Part shown: one piece after another, positions 25,392 to 32,459 of the stretch | Layout: every line of letters begins with the position of its first letter | How positions within the stretch are numbered: the stretch's first letter is position 1 | Source of the DNA: Haloferax massiliensis | GTDB lineage: Archaea; Halobacteriota; Halobacteria; Halobacteriales; Haloferacaceae | Assembly (NCBI RefSeq): GCF_001368915.1 | Contig: NZ_CSTE01000005.1 | Span: 1-64,000 of the forward strand | Direction: 5' to 3' | DNA length: 64,000 nt | Program-made: the position numbers and the translations under genes | Notes under the pieces: generated by a model | What the model was told of the DNA's origin: nothing | Seen by the model: only the letters and a program-made list of their open reading frames with translations | Database searches by the model: none

Positions 25392-26990
25392 TTACTCCCG
25401 CCGCGCCTCGGTCGGGACGACCTTGAAGCCGTACCTGACGACGCCCTCCTGCTCGTAGATGCGGCGCGGGACGGCCTCGACGCGGTCGCCGATCGCGGGC
25501 GTTCCGGCGGGCGAGTGGACGACCTGTGCGGGTGCGCTCACGACTCGGCCGGCGGTCTCGCCGCCCTCGCCGCCCGGCCCGTCGAAGGCGACGACGGCGA
25601 CCGGGAACGATCCGGCCCGCTGCTGTTGCTCGACGAACTCCGGCGGCGCGCCCCCCTGTCCGATGGCGGTCGCGGCCTCGACGACCCCCGTTCCGGGGAG
25701 CGTCACGTCGTCGTAGCCCGCGAGCGACCCGCAGTCGACACACGCCCCTTCCGGCGGGAACGAGAGCGCCCCGCACTCGGCGCACTCGCCGGCGACGAGG
25801 CGGTGGCGCTGCGGAATCGTCCGCTTCCACGTCGGCACGCTGACGTACGCGCCCCCCCCCGCCGGCTCCCCGCCGGTGATAGTCCCGCGCCGCCGGAGCG
25901 CCTCCGCGTAGGTGAGCTCCACGTCGCCGTCGAGGGCGGCCTCGACCGGGACGACGGAACTGGCGGCGGCGTTGGTGTCTGTCGTTTCCGTGCTGAGCGC
26001 GAGCGCGGTCGCTCCCGCGCCGCCGCCGTAGCCGACGAGGAGTACCGAGGTCGCGGGGGACCGACTGTCCGACTTGTCGGCTCCCGCGTCGCCCGCGGAG
26101 TCGAGCGCCGACGCGAGTCCGAGAACCGGCCCCGCGACGCCGGCGTCACCGGTTCGCGAGACGACGGTCCCGGCCGCGATTCGCGCCGGTTCGACGTCGA
26201 GCGCGTTGGCCGCGCGGTACGGGAGTTTCCCGTTCGGCGCGGTGAGCGCCACGGCGTCGGGGTCCAGTTCGGCGACGTCGATACCGAGGGCCTCGACCGC
26301 CCCGCCGACCGCCCGCGTGTAGGCGTCGCGTTCGTACTGCGTGACGCCGATGGACTCCGTCTCGGCGCTCCCGAACCCTCGGAACCGCGTACCGGGTGCG
26401 GGGTCACCGAACTCGCCCACGGCGTCGATGACGAGCGGTCCGTCTTCGGCGAGGACGAGCGCGGCCGCCCCCGCCCCGGCACCGGCCGCCTCGTCGCTTT
26501 CGGGCGCCCCTCGCGGGCTGTCGGCGACGATGACGAGCCTCGGGCCAACCGTCCCCGTCCCCGTCCCCGTTCCCGAACCCGAACCTGCGCCCGAGCCTCG
26601 GGTCGCCTCGACCGTCGCCGATAGCGCCACCGCGCCGGCGCGGGTGCTCCCGCCGAACTGCCGGGTCGGAACCGACGGGTCGACGCCGAGGAGCGAGGCC
26701 AGCCGGACCGCGCTTTCTTCCTCGTCGTTCGGCGGCGTCGTGGTCGCAAGGGCGAGATGGTCGATGTCGCCGGCGTCCACCCCGGCCGCGGCGAGTGCGC
26801 GCCCGCCCGCCTCGGTCGCCATCGTCAGTGTGTCTTCGTCGGCGTCGGCGACGGCGACCCGGTCGACGCCCGGTGCGCCGCCTTTGTCCCACGCCTCGCG
26901 GTAGGCCGACGCGGGGAGATAGAATCTGGGGACGTACGCGCCGACGCCGGCGATTCCGAGGGTCGCTCGGGCCGAGCCGTCGGCGCTCAT
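25392..26990 (-). CDS. HMG-CoA-synthase/thiolase-like protein fused to zinc ribbon and DUF35 OB-fold
   Basis: A 532-residue fusion. Residues 1-370 form a thiolase-superfamily HMG-CoA-synthase-like domain (GVGAYVPRFYLPASAYREAW, ATTTPPNDEEESAVRLA). The place of the catalytic Cys (archaeal EFACKAG) reads FGGSTRAG, so it is probably inactive as a synthase. A Gly/Ser/Thr linker lies near residues 135-150. After residue 395 come a four-Cys zinc ribbon (CAECGALSFPPEGACVDC) and an OB-fold DUF35 domain (GTGVVEAATAIGQ, GDRVEAVPRRIY). DUF35 proteins hold thiolase partners in archaeal complexes. It overlaps the thiolase gene by four bases, and likely forms a fixed complex with it. Confidence 0.85.
   Translation of the reverse strand: MSADGSARATLGIAGVGAYVPRFYLPASAYREAWDKGGAPGVDRVAVADADEDTLTMATEAGGRALAAAGVDAGDIDHLALATTTPPNDEEESAVRLASLLGVDPSVPTRQFGGSTRAGAVALSATVEATRGSGAGSGSGTGTGTGTVGPRLVIVADSPRGAPESDEAAGAGAGAAALVLAEDGPLVIDAVGEFGDPAPGTRFRGFGSAETESIGVTQYERDAYTRAVGGAVEALGIDVAELDPDAVALTAPNGKLPYRAANALDVEPARIAAGTVVSRTGDAGVAGPVLGLASALDSAGDAGADKSDSRSPATSVLLVGYGGGAGATALALSTETTDTNAAASSVVPVEAALDGDVELTYAEALRRRGTITGGEPAGGGAYVSVPTWKRTIPQRHRLVAGECAECGALSFPPEGACVDCGSLAGYDDVTLPGTGVVEAATAIGQGGAPPEFVEQQQRAGSFPVAVVAFDGPGGEGGETAGRVVSAPAQVVHSPAGTPAIGDRVEAVPRRIYEQEGVVRYGFKVVPTEARRE
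25852..25860 (-). repeat. Nine-guanine homopolymer inside the fusion gene
   Basis: A run of nine C on the plus strand (G on the coding strand) encodes part of a Gly-Gly-Gly stretch between the thiolase-like domain and the zinc ribbon/OB-fold. Slippage by one base would cut off the C-terminal domains. Whether that occurs is unknown. Confidence 0.6.
26551..26588 (-). repeat. Six-base tandem repeat encoding a Gly-Thr linker
   Basis: The plus strand shows repeated GTCCCC units (26551-26570) and then CCCGAA-like units. On the coding strand this gives alternating Gly with Thr or Ser, a flexible linker inside the thiolase-like domain. Confidence 0.55.
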
Positions 26991-28150
26991 AGCGCACCTC
27001 CTTCGAGGACGTGGACGACGGCGGCACCGCCGGACCCGCCGACGTTGTGGGTGAGGCCGACGCTCGCGCCCGCGACTTGCCGGTCACCGGCCCGCCCGGT
27101 GAGTTGTTTGAACGCCTCCACGACCTGCCCCGCGCCCGTCGCGCCGATGGGGTGACCCTTCGATTTCAGGCCGCCGGAGGGATTGACGGGCAGGTCGCCG
27201 CCGAGTTCGGTCGCCCCGGAGTCGACCAGTTCGGGCGCGTGTCCACGCTCGCAGAAGCCGAGGTCCTCGTACGCCAGCAGTTCGGCGATGGCGAAGCAGT
27301 CGTGGACCTCCGCGAAGTCCACGTCGTCGGGGCCGAGACCGGCCATCTCGTAGGCGGCCGCGGCGGCCCGCTCGGACGATTCGACGGCGGTGTAGCTGTC
27401 GCGCTGGAACAGGCCGACGCGCTCGGAGGCGGCACCCACGCCCGCGACGCGGACCGCGTCGTCGCACGCGCTGGCAACGTCCTCGCTGGCGACGAGAACC
27501 GCGGCCGCGCCGTCGGAGGTCGGACAGCAGTGATAGAGGTTCAGCGGGTCGGCCACGACGGGCGCGTTCCGCGCGTCGTCCAGCGAGCACTCGAAGCCGA
27601 GATGCGCCTTCGGATTCTTCGCGCCGTTCGCGTGGTTCTTCACCGCGACCTTCGAGAAGTGGTCCGGCGAGGCGTCGTAGGCGTCGAGGTACGCCGAGGC
27701 CATCTGGGCGTAGACGCCCGCGAACGTCGTCCCGGTGAGCCGCTCCCACTCCGTCTCGCCGCTGACGCCGAGCCAGTACTTCGCCACGTCGCCGCTCATG
27801 TCGGTCATGACCTCGTAGCCGCCCGCGAGGGCCACGTCCGCCATCCCGCTTTTGACCGCCTGCACCGCCTGTCTGACCGCGTAGCCGCTCGCGGCGCAGG
27901 CGTTTTCGATTCGGGAACAGGGGACGCCGTGGAGGCCGACGTGCTCCGTCACGGCCGGCCCCGATAAGCCGAGTTGCCGCCCGCCGACGCCGAGCGACCC
28001 GACGACGGCCTCGTCGATATCGGCCGCCTCGACGCCGCCGGCGCTCCCCAGCGCCTCCTCGAACGCGGTCGCGAACAGCGACCGATAGCTCTCGTCCGGA
28101 AACGCGCCGTACTTCGATTGGCCCGCTCCGACGATGTATACGTCTCGCAT
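26987..28150 (-). CDS. Thiolase, SCP2-type
   Basis: A 387-residue thiolase of the SCP-2/archaeal type. The nucleophilic Cys is in IENACAASGYAVRQA near residue 85, with histidines in VHDCFAIAE and SKGHPIGATGAG near residue 335, and the C-terminus ends GLTHNVGGSGGAAVVHV. It would cleave a 3-oxoacyl-CoA, such as 3-oxoadipyl-CoA or the dehydrosuberyl-CoA of the phenylacetate pathway, probably with the following thiolase-like/DUF35 fusion as partner. It starts at ATG 28150 and diverges from paaK; a strong palindrome and TATA box lie in the shared gap. It is the first gene of the minus-strand beta-oxidation unit. Confidence 0.88.
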   Translation of the reverse strand: MRDVYIVGAGQSKYGAFPDESYRSLFATAFEEALGSAGGVEAADIDEAVVGSLGVGGRQLGLSGPAVTEHVGLHGVPCSRIENACAASGYAVRQAVQAVKSGMADVALAGGYEVMTDMSGDVAKYWLGVSGETEWERLTGTTFAGVYAQMASAYLDAYDASPDHFSKVAVKNHANGAKNPKAHLGFECSLDDARNAPVVADPLNLYHCCPTSDGAAAVLVASEDVASACDDAVRVAGVGAASERVGLFQRDSYTAVESSERAAAAAYEMAGLGPDDVDFAEVHDCFAIAELLAYEDLGFCERGHAPELVDSGATELGGDLPVNPSGGLKSKGHPIGATGAGQVVEAFKQLTGRAGDRQVAGASVGLTHNVGGSGGAAVVHVLEGGAL

Positions 28151-28193
28151 GATAGTCGATTACGTATCCCTCGCGAAATAGGTTCGCCCCACA

Positions 28194-28213
28194 GTGCGGT
28201 CGGGCGACCGCAC
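28194..28213 (+). promoter_or_regulatory. Perfect 20-base palindrome before the paaK TATA box
   Basis: GTGCGGTCG-GG-CGACCGCAC has nine-base arms and a two-base gap and touches the TATA region (28216-28225). It lies in the divergent thiolase/paaK gap, so it could control both units. It also precedes a short T-run, so an intrinsic terminator must be considered, but there is no plus-strand gene upstream that would need one. Confidence 0.55.
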
Positions 28214-28215
28214 CA

Positions 28216-28225
28216 TTTTTATCAT
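28216..28225 (+). promoter_or_regulatory. TATA box of paaK
   Basis: TTTTTATCAT centred about 30 bases before ATG 28251, giving a nearly leaderless transcript. The palindrome at 28194-28213 abuts it. Confidence 0.55.
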
Positions 28226-28250
28226 ATTCTATCATCGACTTCAAACGTAT

Positions 28251-29540
28251 ATGGTATTCGATAGCATGGAGACCGCCTCGCGGGAGGAACTCCGCGAGGT
28301 GCAGGACGGTCGCCTGCGGGAGACGGTTCGGAACGCGTACGAGAACGTCGAGTTCTACCGCGAGACGTTCGACGAGGCCGGACTCTCGCCCGCGGACATC
28401 GAGAGCGTCGAAGACCTGTCGAAACTGCCGTTCACGACGAAAGAGGACTTCCGCGACCACTACCCCACGGGGATGTTCGCGGTCGACATGGACGACGTGA
28501 TTCGCGTCCACGCGTCGTCGGGCACGACCGGCAAGCCCAAAATCGTCGGCTACACCCGCGAGGACCTCGATGTGTGGAGCAAGGCCGTCGCGCGGTGTCT
28601 CGTCGCGGCCGGCGTCGGCCCGGGCGACGTGGTGCAGAACGCCTACGGCTACGGCCTGTTCACCGGCGGCCTCGGCCTCCACCAGGGCGTCGAAGCGCTC
28701 GGCGCGACGGTCATCCCCATCGGCGGCGGCAACACCCAAAGACAGGTGGAACTGCTCTCCGACCTCGGAAGCGACGTCATCGCGTGTACCCCGTCGTACG
28801 CGCTCTATCTCGCCGAGGTCGCAGACGACATGGGCATCGACGTCCGCGACCTGCCGCTTCGGACGGTTATCTTCGGCGCGGAGCCCTGCACCGAACCGAT
28901 GCGAAACGAAATCGAAGAGCGACTCGGCGTGACCGGCATCGACATCTACGGCCTCTCGGAAATCGTCGGCCCCGGCGTCTCCGTCGAGTGCGAAGCGCAG
29001 GACGGCCTGCACATCTGGGAGGACTACTTCTACCCCGAGGTGGTCGACCCGAACACGGGCGACCCCGTCGAGGAAGGCGAGGAGGGAGAGCTCGTGTTGA
29101 CGACTCTCGCGAAGGACGCGCTGCCGGTTCTCCGATATCGCACGGGCGACCTGACTACGCTGGACTACGGCACCTGCGAGTGCGGCCGAACCTGCGTCCG
29201 CATGGACAACATCACGGGCCGGTCGGACGACCTGATAATCGTCCGCGGCGTGAACTTCTACCCGAGCGAGGTCGAGTCGGTCGTCCTCGAATTCGACCAA
29301 ATCGCGCCGCACTACCGCATCGACCTCCGCCGCGAGGGGAGCCTCGACCGGGTCGAAATCACGGTCGAACTGGTCGAGGAGTTCGACGGGTCGCTGTCGG
29401 ACCTCGAAGGGCGGATTCGAAAGCGGCTCTCGAACGTGCTCTCGTTTACGCCCGATGAACTGAACCTCGTCGAGTACGGCGACATCGCGCGCACCGAGGT
29501 CGGAAAGGTCCAGCGCGTCTACGACCACCGCGGCCAGTAA
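28251..29540 (+). CDS. paaK: Phenylacetate-CoA ligase
   Basis: A 429-residue AMP-forming ligase of the PaaK type. It starts MVFDSMETASREELREVQDG and shows LPFTTKEDFRDHYP, the ATP loop VHASSGTTGKPKIVGYT near residue 85, the YGLSEIVGPG motif near 240, and the C-terminal lid KxVQR-like end EVGKVQRVY. It activates phenylacetate to phenylacetyl-CoA, the first step before PaaABC epoxidation. ATG 28251 is chosen over an in-frame GTG/ATG upstream because a TATA box ends about 25 bases before it. It faces the thiolase unit across a shared palindrome. Confidence 0.88.
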   Translation: MVFDSMETASREELREVQDGRLRETVRNAYENVEFYRETFDEAGLSPADIESVEDLSKLPFTTKEDFRDHYPTGMFAVDMDDVIRVHASSGTTGKPKIVGYTREDLDVWSKAVARCLVAAGVGPGDVVQNAYGYGLFTGGLGLHQGVEALGATVIPIGGGNTQRQVELLSDLGSDVIACTPSYALYLAEVADDMGIDVRDLPLRTVIFGAEPCTEPMRNEIEERLGVTGIDIYGLSEIVGPGVSVECEAQDGLHIWEDYFYPEVVDPNTGDPVEEGEEGELVLTTLAKDALPVLRYRTGDLTTLDYGTCECGRTCVRMDNITGRSDDLIIVRGVNFYPSEVESVVLEFDQIAPHYRIDLRREGSLDRVEITVELVEEFDGSLSDLEGRIRKRLSNVLSFTPDELNLVEYGDIARTEVGKVQRVYDHRGQ

Positions 29541-29549
29541 CGCGCGTCG

Positions 29550-29960
29550 TCACCGACCGCCGGGCTTGTAGACGCGCCCCCGAAAGGTCGCGATTCGCTC
29601 GCCGTCCCCGCCGGAGACGACGACCTCGTACTCCGCGGTCCGTCCCCCGAGATGCGTCTCCTCGGCGACCGCGCGGAGCGTTTCGCCCACCTCGGCGGCC
29701 GCGAGGTACGAGATGTTCGTCTCCAGCGCGAACGCGGCGTCGCCGTGGCTGTTCGAGGCGGCCGCGAAGGCCGCGTCCGCGAGGCTGTACACCGCGCCCC
29801 CGTGGGGCGTCCCGTGGAAGTTCAGGTGGTCTTCGGCCACGGTCAGCGTCGTCTCCGCGTATCCGTCGCCGACCTCGGCGAGGTCGATGCCGACGCGCCC
29901 GCAGTAGGGGTCGTTCGAGGCGCGTTCCCGTATCTCCGCGTAGTCGTCTTGCTCCGACAT
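29550..29960 (-). CDS. PaaI-type hotdog thioesterase
   Basis: A 136-residue hotdog-fold acyl-CoA thioesterase. The signature LNFHGTPHGGAVYSLADAAFA (residues 46-66) is typical of PaaI, which hydrolyses ring-hydroxylated phenylacetyl-CoA species and relieves CoA trapping when the pathway stalls. The C-terminus ends YKPGGR. It converges with paaK (10 bases apart) and diverges from the MaoC gene. A second PaaI-like gene lies at 32.0 kb, so two such safety valves exist. Confidence 0.85.
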   Translation of the reverse strand: MSEQDDYAEIRERASNDPYCGRVGIDLAEVGDGYAETTLTVAEDHLNFHGTPHGGAVYSLADAAFAAASNSHGDAAFALETNISYLAAAEVGETLRAVAEETHLGGRTAEYEVVVSGGDGERIATFRGRVYKPGGR

Positions 29961-30028
29961 GCGACCACACGTCGTCCTGCGCTCCCCAAGTAGGCATCGA
30001 CTGTCAGGAAAGATAGGTATGTAAACTA

Positions 30029-30036
30029 CTTTATCT
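30029..30036 (+). promoter_or_regulatory. TATA box of the MaoC gene
   Basis: CTTTATCT centred about 25 bases before ATG 30057; the transcript is probably leaderless. Confidence 0.45.
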
Positions 30037-30056
30037 GATGGCGGTGACGGTGAGGT

Positions 30057-30527
30057 ATGGCATACAGCTACGAACCGCACTACTTCGAGGACTTCGAGGA
30101 GGGCAAAGAGTTCCAGAGCGTCGGTCGCACCGTCACCGAGGCGGACTTCATGATGCACTCCGCGCTCTCGGGCGACTGGACCGAACTCCACACGAACAGC
30201 GAGTACGCGGAAGACACCCAGTTCGGCCAGCGAATCGCCCACGGGCCGATGACGTTCGTCCAGTCGACCGGCTTCGTGTACCGGTCGGGCATCGTCGAGC
30301 GCACCGCCATCGCCTTCCTCGGGATGAACTACATGGACCTGCCGAACCCGGTGTTCATCGGTGACACGCTCTCGCAGACGATGGTCGTCTCGGAGCGGAA
30401 GAACCTCGGGAGCCGGGACGACGCCGGCTTGGTCGTCCTCGAAATCGAGATGACGAAGCAGGACGACACGGTCGTTCTCGAAGGCGACATGAAGTTCCTC
30501 ATCAAGACGAAGTCGGCCGCGGAGTAA
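30057..30527 (+). CDS. MaoC-like (R)-specific enoyl-CoA hydratase
   Basis: A 156-residue hotdog hydratase. The catalytic Asp and His are in SALSGDWTELHTNSEYA and the turn GQRIAHGPMTFVQSTGF is the MaoC signature. In bacteria the C-terminal domain of PaaZ, of the same fold, opens the oxepin-CoA ring by hydration; this free-standing gene beside paaK and an aldehyde dehydrogenase may supply that activity. It has its own TATA box and is leaderless. A general beta-oxidation hydratase is the alternative. Confidence 0.85.
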   Translation: MAYSYEPHYFEDFEEGKEFQSVGRTVTEADFMMHSALSGDWTELHTNSEYAEDTQFGQRIAHGPMTFVQSTGFVYRSGIVERTAIAFLGMNYMDLPNPVFIGDTLSQTMVVSERKNLGSRDDAGLVVLEIEMTKQDDTVVLEGDMKFLIKTKSAAE

Positions 30528-30549
30528 GGCGGCTTCCCGACCCGGAGAC

Positions 30550-30906
30550 TCACGAATCTAACCGCTCGCCGCGCACGAACAACGCGTCGTCGGCCCCCTT
30601 CTCGCCGTAGTCGTCGTGGTACTCCATCAACTGAAAGAGCGCGCCGGTCGGGTTTCGCGGCGAGACGAACGCCTCGGTCCAGCCGTCTTCCACCGCGTCC
30701 CCCACGACACGCTCGCCCGCGGCGTCGAGGGCGGCGACCATCGCGTCGATGTCCGACACCTCCAGCGTGACGTGGTGGAGACCGGGGCCGTGCTCGTCGA
30801 GGAAGGTCGTCAGAAACGACTCCCCGTCGACGCGCGCGGCCGGCGGCGCTGGCTCCGTCGCGGTCGCAGTCGTCGAATCCGAGGCTGCCGAGTCCTCGGG
30901 ACTCAT
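30550..30906 (-). CDS. VOC-family protein, single C-terminal module
   Basis: A 118-residue glyoxalase-fold (VOC) protein that resembles only the second half of methylmalonyl-CoA epimerase: DEHGPGLHHVTLEVSDIDAM, then GDAVEDGWTEAFVSPRN and GALFQLMEY. The first beta-alpha-beta module is absent; in its place is a ~28-residue Ala/Thr-rich acidic tail. The His and Glu that would bind metal in this module are present (LHHV, FQLMEY). It could dimerise to rebuild a full barrel or be a truncated relic. It lies between the MaoC and F420-oxidoreductase genes on the opposite strand. Confidence 0.65.
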   Translation of the reverse strand: MSPEDSAASDSTTATATEPAPPAARVDGESFLTTFLDEHGPGLHHVTLEVSDIDAMVAALDAAGERVVGDAVEDGWTEAFVSPRNPTGALFQLMEYHDDYGEKGADDALFVRGERLDS

Positions 30907-30931
30907 CTCCGACGAACCCCGTGTTCCTAAC

Positions 30932-30940
30932 TATTAATAG
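30932..30940 (+). promoter_or_regulatory. TATA box of the F420-type oxidoreductase gene
   Basis: TATTAATAG centred about 26 bases before ATG 30962; leaderless spacing. Confidence 0.45.
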
Positions 30941-30961
30941 CTAAGGTGCGAACTCAGAGTC

Positions 30962-31966
30962 ATGAAACTCGGGACGGGGCTGTTCACCTGCCAGCGGCGG
31001 CCGGACGACGACCGGCCGATGGCCGACCTGTACGACGAGATGCTGACGCTCGGGCGGGAGATAGACGACGCGGGCCTCGACAGCGCCTGGGTGTCCGAAC
31101 ACCACTTCATGCCGGACGGCTACCTCTCGGGGACGATGCCCGCGCTCGGGGCGCTCGCGGCGTCGACCGAGTCGGTCGAACTCGGGACGTGTATCGCGCT
31201 CGCGCCGCTGTACGACCCGATTCGGCTCGCAGAGGACGCGGCGACGGTCGACCTCATCTCGGGCGGACGAACGACGCTCGGCCTCGCAATCGGTTCGAAC
31301 CCCCGCGAGTTCGACGCCTTCGGCGTTCCGCGAGACGAGCGCGTCGACCGTCTCGCCGACGCCGTCTCCCTCCTCCGCGACGCGTGGTCAGACGGTCCGA
31401 TAACGCACGAGTCGCCGTTTCACGAGGGTGCGATCGGTGTCGACGTGACGCCCAAACCGGCACACGACGTACCCCTCATGCTCGGTGGCGCGGCCAAGCC
31501 CGCGGTTCGCCGGGCGGCCCGGACGGCGGACGCGTGGTGTGCGCCGTCGTCGCTCTCCCTCGACGGCGTGCGCAAGCGCGTCGAGGACGTCTGGAGCGTC
31601 CGGGAGGCCGAGGGACTCGACGGTGAGTTCACGATATACGTCCTCCAACACGGTTTCGTCGGCGACTCGAAGACCGAGGCGTGGGACGCGATGAGAGACG
31701 GCTACCTCTACCTCCAGCGCCGGTACGCCGAGATATTCTCCGGCGACGAGGTCGCCGAACTGTCCGACGAGCGCCGGGCGGAGCTCAAAGCACAGGCCAT
31801 CTTCGGCACGCCCGACGACGTGGTCGCGGAGCTCGACCGCTACCGCGACGCGCTCGGCGACGACATCCACTTCATCTTCCGCACCTACCACCCCGGCATC
31901 GGCACCGACCGGATGGTCGAGTGCGTCCGCCGACTCGGCGACGAGGTCCGTCCGCGACTCGTCTGA
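30962..31966 (+). CDS. LLM-class (luciferase-like) F420/flavin oxidoreductase
   Basis: A 334-residue TIM-barrel enzyme of the luciferase-like monooxygenase class. It starts MKLGTGLFTC and shows SAWVSEHHFMPDGYLSG, the cofactor-side TCIALAPLYDPIRLAEDAAT, the bulge region SGGRTTLGLAIGSNPREFDA and C-terminal FGTPDDVVAELDRY. In haloarchaea such enzymes normally use F420. Its place inside the phenylacetate island suggests a side reaction on a pathway intermediate or on phenylacetate precursors, but the step is unknown. The PaaI-like thioesterase gene follows 40 bases after. Confidence 0.82.
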   Translation: MKLGTGLFTCQRRPDDDRPMADLYDEMLTLGREIDDAGLDSAWVSEHHFMPDGYLSGTMPALGALAASTESVELGTCIALAPLYDPIRLAEDAATVDLISGGRTTLGLAIGSNPREFDAFGVPRDERVDRLADAVSLLRDAWSDGPITHESPFHEGAIGVDVTPKPAHDVPLMLGGAAKPAVRRAARTADAWCAPSSLSLDGVRKRVEDVWSVREAEGLDGEFTIYVLQHGFVGDSKTEAWDAMRDGYLYLQRRYAEIFSGDEVAELSDERRAELKAQAIFGTPDDVVAELDRYRDALGDDIHFIFRTYHPGIGTDRMVECVRRLGDEVRPRLV

Positions 31967-32006
31967 CCGACGAAACGAACTTAACGCACCTGTGCGAACT
32001 GGTGGC

Positions 32007-32390
32007 ATGGACATCGAGGAGTTCTTCGAGAGCATGCCGTTCGCGCGGCTCTTGGGCGTCGAAGTCACCGAGGCCGCAGACGGGCACGCGGAGGGCCGCA
32101 TCGAGATGCGCGAGGAACTGTCGTGGAACGCCGACCGGGTGATGGCCCACGGCGGCGTGACGTTCACCCTCGCGGACACGGTCGGCGGTGCGGCGCTCGT
32201 CAGCGAGGTCGACCAGCCCGTCCCGACTATCGACATGCGAATCGACTATCTCAACGCGGGGACCGGTGACCTCCGCGCCGAGGCTGACGTGGTTCGACTC
32301 GGCGGCGACGTGGGAACCGTGGATGTGGACGTGTACGCGACGGACGGGAATCACGTGGCGACCGCGAGGGGAGTCTACAAAACCGGTTGA
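32007..32390 (+). CDS. PaaI-type thioesterase, second copy
   Basis: A 127-residue hotdog thioesterase: MPFARLLGVEVTEAADGHAE, then ADRVMAHGGVTFTLADTVGG, the HGG-x-x-x-x-L-AD signature of PaaI. It is a diverged paralogue of the protein at 29.6-30.0 kb. ATG 32007 is taken; an upstream GTG at 31992 would add five residues. It lies 40 bases downstream of the F420-type enzyme and is probably on the same message. Confidence 0.83.
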   Translation: MDIEEFFESMPFARLLGVEVTEAADGHAEGRIEMREELSWNADRVMAHGGVTFTLADTVGGAALVSEVDQPVPTIDMRIDYLNAGTGDLRAEADVVRLGGDVGTVDVDVYATDGNHVATARGVYKTG

Positions 32391-32424
32391 GTTCTCCGCC
32401 CGTCGCAGAGTCAGTAATCAAAAA

Positions 32425-32435
32425 TAGTTAATATC
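32425..32435 (+). promoter_or_regulatory. TATA box of the aldehyde dehydrogenase gene
   Basis: TAGTTAATATC centred about 29 bases before ATG 32460; leaderless spacing. Confidence 0.45.
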
Positions 32436-32459
32436 TCGCGCGAAAAGGGGTATTTCGTA

